From positions 1-35,530 of IMG/VR virus record IMGVR_UViG_3300030390_001437: a stretch of 35,530 nucleotides of DNA, one strand, 5' to 3'. Positions 32,001 through 35,530 of this stretch are shown in pieces. Below the pieces are notes generated by a model. The model was not told where the DNA came from, did not search any database, and saw only the letters and a program-made list of their open reading frames with translations. Each line of letters begins with the position of its first letter. The stretch's first letter is position 1. The translations under genes were made by a program, and so were the position numbers. The stretch comes from a virus.

Positions 32001-32184
32001 AATGTATGTTTGAGAATTCAAAAAAATCTTCGCCTAGCTGTAACGAACGAATATCATTTTTTACATTAACATTATCACCCGTAAAACTTGCCGATAAACA
32101 CGCGTTAAAATATGCGGGAACACTTGATCCGTCAAAGTTTATACAGTTTGCCGCTTCATTTCTTTCAACTTTAATAATTGTCAT
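29098..32184 (-). CDS. Large multidomain fibre/tailspike protein with beta-helix and LamG-like C-terminus
   Basis: The 1028-residue protein has an N-terminal virion-attachment area (about 1-190), a right-handed beta-helix of PbH1-type repeats (about 190-590; NGGAMRIQECPQVEITSNSV, SNLINIDDSGFHSQ), an Ig-like/cadherin-like domain (about 695-785; GSTLNYELLADFGVGYEW) and a concanavalin/LamG-like C-terminal domain (about 787-1028; PANQWHHILISYDGGTTG, FINGVNVI). It probably binds surface glycans. The start follows AAGGGTTCATAA. Confidence 0.85.
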   Translation of the reverse strand: MTIIKVERNEAANCINFDGSSVPAYFNACLSASFTGDNVNVKNDIRSLQLGEDFFEFSNIHYTVFRDKDNNTFANAQAAADYITLNGNVAAPTDVNVGYLGSYNASTNTPDITTDLSGFNNGDWYFITVAGTQTLSGVSYDLKVNDQVKFTASSQTWSVIVNSDARLDDIENSALAQYDLYVDADYTGTTRTGSNVHPFNNLTDAITVSSAGNSISIKGTITVTNNSTDAYTLPHGLFFYGTENAVIKYVSYDSTNGDLFYFNGTDYTQEFRFDNIDIQNAGGYGLYIKKPLKVVVKDCEFKYNGWNGTQLNTVLSSSVSGLLGYDSTQAELQAFYASTNASNGGAMRIQECPQVEITSNSVSYNLRGIRLQDCAIGGYQFVSRNRAFNNIESGIYLASSTYSSTGGCENTTVFNNVCKYNANNGILVVGGIDNMISLNIVEGNWNAGAMAWHVSNTRFRDLDLTNNNRTQYNGIGNTGDAHSSLTIGGNTARANKGYIASIINCEVYNTGLGANTSRIGLQILQDVENITGSYESNLINIDDSGFHSQDYAIDVLANLDDVKLTVGDNRYIETTETNINIASGSYYEQPFSNHITNLKECDFSIDGESVILKEGVNGVRLNPYTLHDLQASLNGSNINLLLKGSEKIQFSLSASGASIDGVALTGTDQEKVNDLNAMLQHSGSPTGQAPTITSSLAVGMEQGSTLNYELLADFGVGYEWDLSNVSGITTVEGHIRNLIGGSSLAVGTYNIPVKAINYNGEDSETLVLTVSAPAFSNTKSIQFTNQDYLGANASLLASTLGRTGNGSGSSDAWTISKFFKPSTRILGQTIFYFGDNDVTNAGHINVRFLGGNDNLRLQYGSSNNYVRFQSANNTLPANQWHHILISYDGGTTGASSADVADYYSRFKVFINGVNVISAGTWSHNNFGYTGAIDADNLRVGRYASGNYLRDNARIDELATWNSDQSANVSTIYNSGSPFDFLSLTNKPNHWWRMGDGDTYPNIQDVGTAANCTFVMYNMTSADIVSDVP

Positions 32185-32781
32185 TTATGAACCCTTAAAT
32201 ACTCTTATTACTGAACCAGCGTTTATTAATGTACCATCAGTAGATAAATTGACTTGTAATTTTATTGGATTGTTTAGCGTGTTTAAATCGCCCATGTAAA
32301 CATAATCTGTGGTTAGACTAAATGGGTAGTATTTACCGCTACCATCATCTAACCGACCCAAATTGGTTTCAAGATTGTATGTGTTACCGCCAGCACCTAG
32401 CTGATACCTAAACTTTAAAAGTGCGTTGTTAATGTTTGGGCTTACACGGAAATCATTACGCGTAATAAAATCATCACCAAGGGCTAGTTGTGCTGGATCA
32501 ATAGCACCTGTTGTGTTATCCATTAGCTCAGTAACACCTTTAGGTAAGAAATTCTTGTTGGTGAAAGCGCCTAGCCCGTCATTAGGTATTGTTGTCCATG
32601 TATCAGCTAATAAAACTAAAGGGCTTGCCGTTGTGCTAGTATCGTTGTAATCAATAAAGCCATTATCAAAAGGGCTAACACCTTGCGCCCCTCGCTTGAC
32701 AATTTCAACAACCTCTTTGCTAGTCGTATTTACATCAACTACGCACTTAGTCTCACTCACTGTTACATCATTACAACTCAT
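32185..32781 (-). CDS. Virion protein, probable fibre assembly or head-fibre component
   Basis: The 198-residue protein has beta-rich sequence with VEIVKRGAQGVSPFDNGFID and PNDGLGAFTNKNFLPKGVTE, of a kind seen in receptor-binding or head-fibre modules. It overlaps the preceding gene (ATGA) and is followed closely by the 1028-residue fibre gene. Structural role inferred from sequence and position. Confidence 0.65.
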   Translation of the reverse strand: MSCNDVTVSETKCVVDVNTTSKEVVEIVKRGAQGVSPFDNGFIDYNDTSTTASPLVLLADTWTTIPNDGLGAFTNKNFLPKGVTELMDNTTGAIDPAQLALGDDFITRNDFRVSPNINNALLKFRYQLGAGGNTYNLETNLGRLDDGSGKYYPFSLTTDYVYMGDLNTLNNPIKLQVNLSTDGTLINAGSVIRVFKGS

Positions 32782-33143
32782 CGTGTTGTGCCTTGTGTGA
32801 ATCTGACTGATACATCAAGCAAGGTTTCTACTGTTCCAGTACTACTTATCGCTTCAATGTCATAAACGTAATCAACAAAAAGCTTATTATCTGGTACTAA
32901 TGCTTGTGTTGTGTCCTTATCTAACGTGCAGCTAACAATGCCTAATTCAGTTGAGGTGCAAACTGGTGTTGCTGATATTGTCGAGCTAGTTATTTTTTCA
33001 CGCATCTGTGAGCGAAAAGTAAAACCCGTAAAATCTCGCTGTATTTTATCTTGCTTATAGCTAGACTCTAAAGTGTAGGTATCGCCAGCCCTCGCTTGGT
33101 CTTTATAGCTCGGTACTGCGTTGGTTTTAGTTGTGCAAGTCAT
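32778..33143 (-). CDS. Small Ig-like virion protein
   Basis: A 121-residue protein (DQARAGDTYTLESSYKQDKI, DFTGFTFRSQMREKI, later FVDYVYDIEAISSTGTVETL) resembling BppU-like beta-sandwich domains that anchor receptor-binding proteins. AGGGGCAATA precedes the ATG. It forms a coupled set with the following two fibre genes. Confidence 0.65.
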   Translation of the reverse strand: MTCTTKTNAVPSYKDQARAGDTYTLESSYKQDKIQRDFTGFTFRSQMREKITSSTISATPVCTSTELGIVSCTLDKDTTQALVPDNKLFVDYVYDIEAISSTGTVETLLDVSVRFTQGTTR

Positions 33144-33151
33144 TATTGCCC

Positions 33152-33475
33152 CTATATAAATTTAAAGCCAATCAAGCCAAGAACAGCAATTACAACAAGC
33201 CCACTCACTTTAACTGTCACGCTATCAAATGCCTTGTGAAACCTTTCAGCCCTTACAATAGTATCTCTAGCATCATCCCATAATTGCATGTTTTTAGCGT
33301 TAATCTTTTTTTGTTCAACGTTAATTTCTTGCTGGTGCTCATCTTTTACAATACGTTGATTCTCACTAGTAACCAGAGCTTGTACGCTGCGAGTTAATTC
33401 TTTTACTGTGTCGTTAGTAGCTTCAATTGTTGATATTAAAGCTTGTATGGCGCTGTCGGAGTAATCACTCATTTT
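33152..33475 (-). CDS. Coiled-coil protein with C-terminal membrane anchor
   Basis: A 107-residue protein with a long amphipathic coiled coil (about 10-75) and one C-terminal hydrophobic segment (VKVSGLVVIAVLGLIGFKFI). The layout resembles XhlA-type hemolysin/holin accessory proteins. ATG 33475 is chosen by the conserved-looking MSDYSDS start, but no clear ribosome-binding site is seen; a TTG-start at 33514 is possible. Lysis role is inference. Confidence 0.6.
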   Translation of the reverse strand, partial: KMSDYSDSAIQALISTIEATNDTVKELTRSVQALVTSENQRIVKDEHQQEINVEQKKINAKNMQLWDDARDTIVRAERFHKAFDSVTVKVSGLVVIAVLGLIGFKFI

Positions 33476-33495
33476 TTTGTGTATGTTGGTTGCGG

Positions 33496-34041
33496 TTATC
33501 TGATATTGTACCAAGAATTGAGCATATAATAAACACTACGCGACAAATGATTAAAAGCACTAGTGATACTGCGTAAATAGTCTCTAATTTTTGCAGTATT
33601 AATAAATGAGCAGATAAAGAAAAAATGAGCGAGTAAAGAAAGATAATCTCCCACCGCATAGATAATCGTTTGATTCTCTCCATAAATACCATCTATTCCA
33701 AAAAGTGCTGTATCAATATACAAAATTAAACTCAGTAGCAATATTGTAACACAGCATACCTTACTTTTACTTGTGCGACATATCTGAAAAACATAGCTAT
33801 ATACAACAAAAACAAGTAAATAAACTACTGATTCACTAACAATTAACATGATAGTAGCGCTTTGTAAAAATACGCACAATAAAAAAGCCAGCAAAAAAGC
33901 TGGCCTCTTGGTTAAGATTGATAATACCGTATAACCCAAAATTAAACTACTTAGTATACTTAGGTTTAGGCTTAGACTTTGGTTTAGCTTTTGGCTTTCT
34001 AGTGCGCTTAATAGGTGCTGGCATAATTCTATAAACTCCAT
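33496..34041 (-). CDS. Membrane protein, start uncertain
   Basis: The frame encodes up to 181 residues with about four or five hydrophobic segments, including SILSSLILGYTVLSILTK, LLVFVVYSYVFQI, VTILLLSLILYIDTALFGID and LSLLAHFFFICSFI. A strong leftward terminator (33879-33904) sits inside the frame, and a 25-residue basic frame uses the same DNA at 33947-34024, so the true protein may begin at an internal ATG near 33849 (117 residues). No family recognised. Possible holin or antiholin because it precedes a coiled-coil membrane protein. Confidence 0.5.
   Translation of the reverse strand: MEFIELCQHLLSALESQKLNQSLSLNLSILSSLILGYTVLSILTKRPAFLLAFLLCVFLQSATIMLIVSESVVYLLVFVVYSYVFQICRTSKSKVCCVTILLLSLILYIDTALFGIDGIYGENQTIIYAVGDYLSLLAHFFFICSFINTAKIRDYLRSITSAFNHLSRSVYYMLNSWYNIR
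33879..33904 (-). terminator. Leftward rho-independent terminator
   Basis: On the minus strand GCCAGC-TTTTTT-GCTGGC is followed by TTTTTTATT. This is the first strong stop after the leftward early operon that crosses the window join. Confidence 0.88.
33947..34024 (-). CDS. 25-residue Lys/Pro-rich peptide
   Basis: MPAPIKRTRKPKAKPKSKPK, then PKYTK, begins at ATG 34024 with GGAG 11 bases upstream and ends 43 bases before the terminator hairpin. Its strongly biased Lys-Pro composition is unlike random sequence, and it overlaps the N-terminal part of the membrane frame in another frame. It could be a real nucleic-acid-binding peptide or a chance frame. Confidence 0.4.
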   Translation of the reverse strand: MPAPIKRTRKPKAKPKSKPKPKYTK

Positions 34042-34054
34042 AATTAAAAATCCT

Positions 34055-34083
34055 ATTATACCCGAATTATTTCTAAATCAAAA
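34055..34083 (-). promoter_or_regulatory. Predicted late promoter
   Basis: A perfect -10 TATAAT (34055-34060 on the minus strand) with TTTTGA (34078-34083) 17 bases upstream. It lies at the end of the DUF5675 gene and upstream of the second late block. The -10 context GGTATAATA equals that upstream of portal. Confidence 0.5.
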
Positions 34084-34445
34084 TCTTTGCCGTTAGCTGT
34101 TATCATAAAGCGATTGTAAGCGCTTTTACTACTAAGTCCTGCCCATTCGCTATTAATGATACCGTAGTCTGCCACAGGAGCTATACAGCCTTGTAATTCA
34201 CTAGCCCTGTTAGCTTTGTGAAATAATATGTGGGTTCGTCCGTCAACATTATTAACTTGATAAGTTAAGCCGAATCTTGGGCTATTAGTTATTGAGCACT
34301 TATAATTACCTGCTGGTATGCAGCTAATATTAACTTTATTATCTAGCCATTCGCGTTCGATAGTATTACAGATAAATGCTTCATTGAAATAAAACTTACC
34401 TAATGTGCAGGTATTTGTACTAAATGTTTTTAGTATTGCTTTCAT
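34056..34445 (-). CDS. DUF5675-family protein, candidate peptidoglycan-acting enzyme
   Basis: The 129-residue protein has the family signature ISCIPAGNYKCSITNSPRFG, then DGRTHILFHKANRASELQGC with the following IAPVADYG. The HFHK...GC layout, a His and a downstream Gly-Cys, is reminiscent of L,D-transpeptidase active sites, but the family's activity is not established to my knowledge. It is the last gene of the leftward early operon. AAGGAGTAATAGCAA precedes ATG 34445. Confidence 0.75.
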   Translation of the reverse strand: MKAILKTFSTNTCTLGKFYFNEAFICNTIEREWLDNKVNISCIPAGNYKCSITNSPRFGLTYQVNNVDGRTHILFHKANRASELQGCIAPVADYGIINSEWAGLSSKSAYNRFMITANGKDFDLEIIRV

Positions 34446-34459
34446 TTGCTATTACTCCT
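34415..34459. repeat. 45-bp direct repeat, copy 1 (leader and first codons)
   Basis: Matches 35036-35080 at 42 of 45 positions. It covers the ribosome-binding cassette and the first nine or ten codons of the DUF5675 gene, giving both genes the N-terminus MK(A/P)xLKTFST. Confidence 0.9.
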
Positions 34460-34796
34460 TGTTAGCTTCAATTATCGCTAGACATATAGCGCGTTGAGGA
34501 TCTTTATTCCCATAACCTTTGTTTAGGTACATATCAGGCGCACCATATACATCATACTTTTTTATTGGTGTAGCTAAGAAATGCCCTCCCTTCATTGGCG
34601 TTAGCTCTATCTTGTACTTAATCATCAAATAAAAACATAAGGCTTTGTCGGTTAGTGGATTGTACACATCCGTCAGTTTATCTTTTATTGCATTGGCTGG
34701 ATCTTTGGGGAGTATCTTTTTGTTTTGTATTTGAAAATCAATATCCTCAATCTCTGCAATACGTTTACATATTTCTAAGCCTGTTAATTCAGTCAT
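34452..34796 (-). CDS. Phage ABA-sandwich (DUF2591-like) protein
   Basis: A 114-residue protein with the typical pattern LTGLEICKRIAEIEDIDFQI, VYNPLTDKALCFYLMIKYKI and YGNKDPQRAICLAIIEANKE, as in the phage ABA sandwich family. Function unknown. It ends KE-stop inside the cassette that starts the next gene, and its own start follows AAGGAGTAATAGTA. Confidence 0.85.
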   Translation of the reverse strand: MTELTGLEICKRIAEIEDIDFQIQNKKILPKDPANAIKDKLTDVYNPLTDKALCFYLMIKYKIELTPMKGGHFLATPIKKYDVYGAPDMYLNKGYGNKDPQRAICLAIIEANKE

Positions 34797-34808
34797 TACT
34801 ATTACTCC

Positions 34809-35066
34809 TTACCACTCCAAACCTCTAACGTTAAATTTTTTCTTACAAATTCCACATGTAATATCTTCACACTCAAAATCTTCATGTGTGCTATTTTTAG
34901 GAAACATTTGCCTTATCAAATAACCATCATCATTATGACAATATCTGTTGGTATCACCTTCATTTAAAAGATCAATTAAATAGTCACAATGTGGACAGTT
35001 TACAAGCATTTCAATGTCTAAATGTGCTCTTACTGTTGTACTAAATGTTTTTAATGTTGGTTTCAT
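34809..35066 (-). CDS. Small zinc-ribbon protein
   Basis: An 85-residue protein with CPHC (about 24-27) and CGICKK (about 71-76), a probable zinc ribbon. Its N-terminus MKPTLKTFST is nearly the same as that of the DUF5675 gene because of a 45-bp repeat. Start after AGGAGTAATAGCAA. Function unknown. Confidence 0.72.
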   Translation of the reverse strand: MKPTLKTFSTTVRAHLDIEMLVNCPHCDYLIDLLNEGDTNRYCHNDDGYLIRQMFPKNSTHEDFECEDITCGICKKKFNVRGLEW

Positions 35067-35080
35067 TTGCTATTACTCCT
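35036..35080. repeat. 45-bp direct repeat, copy 2 (leader and first codons)
   Basis: Second copy of the repeat at 34415-34459. It joins the ribosome-binding cassette to the first codons of the zinc-ribbon gene at 35066, where the homology stops abruptly. Confidence 0.9.
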
Positions 35081-35258
35081 ATGCTGTTAAACCCGCTACA
35101 CATGCTAGCCACATTTTAGCATGGTGTTCAGCCTTTCTATCTCTCGGCTTTTTGTATTTTTCAGGATTGTCACGTTGATCTTTTTCAAGTGCCAAACGCT
35201 CTTGGTGCTTTTGGTTAAACTCAATAGCACGTTGCTTTTTTAACTGATTATTACTCAT
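35079..35258 (-). CDS. Small charged hypothetical protein
   Basis: A 59-residue, Lys/Arg/Gln-rich protein (NNQLKKQRAIEFNQKHQERL, then KPRDRKAEHHAKMWLACVAG). ATG 35258 follows AAAGGAGCAATAGCA; an in-frame GTG-like longer start at 35303 would lie in the upstream gene. Its stop TAG overlaps the next ribosome site. No family recognised. Confidence 0.7.
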   Translation of the reverse strand: MSNNQLKKQRAIEFNQKHQERLALEKDQRDNPEKYKKPRDRKAEHHAKMWLACVAGLTA

Positions 35259-35260
35259 TG

Positions 35261-35530
35261 CTATTGCTCCTTTGGTGGTCTGGGTGCACCGATTAGTCTG
35301 CAATTATGCTCATATATGCGATTCTTTAGCTCTGCGTTTTCTGTTAATAAATTCTCATAACTATTAACAGCATTAACAATGTACTGCGCTCGCATTCCTG
35401 CTAGTCCATCGTCATGTGCTAAACTGCTATGTATTGTTGCAAAGTGATATTCGCTATCTGTCAACACAAAATCATCTTCATCGGTAGGTGGTAAACTTGG
35501 TTCATCTCTGTCGCATGTTATTTTGCAACC
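35261..35530 (-). CDS. Small coiled-coil early protein, C-terminal part (start lies at the left end)
   Basis: This is the right-end portion of the 97-residue protein that begins at 126 on the left. The C-terminal half has SYENLLTENAELKNRIYE, a short leucine-zipper-like helix, then APRPPKEQ-stop. Twenty-four bases encoding the zipper (35324-35347) are an exact inverted copy of 25872-25895. The last codons AAG-GAG-CAA-TAG supply the ribosome site for the gene at 35258. Confidence 0.75.
   Translation of the reverse strand, partial: GCKITCDRDEPSLPPTDEDDFVLTDSEYHFATIHSSLAHDDGLAGMRAQYIVNAVNSYENLLTENAELKNRIYEHNCRLIGAPRPPKEQ
35429..35530. repeat. 102-bp terminal direct repeat, right copy
   Basis: Right copy of the terminal repeat, 101 of 102 positions identical to bases 1-102. 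The single mismatch lies four bases from the window end, where sequencing or assembly error is most likely. It lies inside the leftward small gene that crosses the join. Confidence 0.95.

Noticed and set aside
33465-33692. A 75-codon leftward hydrophobic frame whose stop overlaps the start at 33475.
   Set aside because: It lies entirely within the longer membrane-protein frame in another reading frame and lacks a clear ribosome site. The ATGA overlap with the next gene is notable, so it remains a possible alternative, but I prefer the longer frame.

Overview
The window is an essentially complete genome of a tailed phage with a short-tailed (podovirus-like) virion. It is AT-rich and densely coding, with almost all genes touching or overlapping. 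The first 102 bases recur at the right end with one mismatch, and one small leftward gene is cut by the window ends and becomes complete (97 codons) when they are joined, so the sequence is best read as a circle. The virion set combines an SU10-like (DUF5309) major capsid protein, a long portal protein, an SU10-type adaptor, a P22 gp10-like hub/DNA-stabilisation protein and P22-like ejection proteins. The replication and recombination set is lambdoid in layout: Erf annealase, SSB-like protein, DEDDy exonuclease, initiator plus DnaB-type helicase, and NinG. Low GC and the gene style suggest a gammaproteobacterial, perhaps marine, host; this is inference only. No integrase, CI-type repressor, rRNA, tRNA or CRISPR was seen.

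Layout. (1) A leftward early operon starts at a divergent promoter region near 2930-2955, runs through Zn-ribbon protein, Erf, exonuclease, SSB-like protein and small genes to base 1, continues across the join at 35428, and ends at a strong leftward terminator at 33879-33904. (2) A rightward early region (3000-6603) holds a Cro-like HTH gene, small genes, an operator-overlapped promoter at 3709-3738, the putative replication initiator with an internal hexamer repeat, and the helicase. (3) A lone leftward holin gene (6600-7016) faces a rightward middle operon (7145-9261): a DUF6948-like gene, a Gly/Ser/Tyr repeat gene, two HTH genes, tiny coupled genes and ninG. (4) A long leftward late block (24758 to 9279) runs from portal to two tailspike proteins. 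(5) A rightward accessory block of about ten small genes (24863-27173) separates portal from terminase. (6) A second leftward late block (about 33.85 kb to 27160) holds a membrane protein, virion proteins, a 1028-residue fibre protein, and the small and large terminase subunits.

How it fits together. The divergent promoters launch recombination functions leftward and replication functions rightward, as in lambda. The middle operon supplies DNA-binding proteins that may switch on late transcription. Both late blocks start near a shared GGTATAATA sequence, and packaging appears headful-like. Lysis is only partly explained: a GTA-type holin is present, no classical endolysin is seen, and a DUF5675 protein is the best remaining candidate. 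The oddest structure is a near-identical ribosome-binding cassette used by ten small genes in two separate accessory clusters. No gap longer than 300 bases lacks a gene; the largest are 2827-3050 and 4018-4134, both rich in regulatory-looking repeats.
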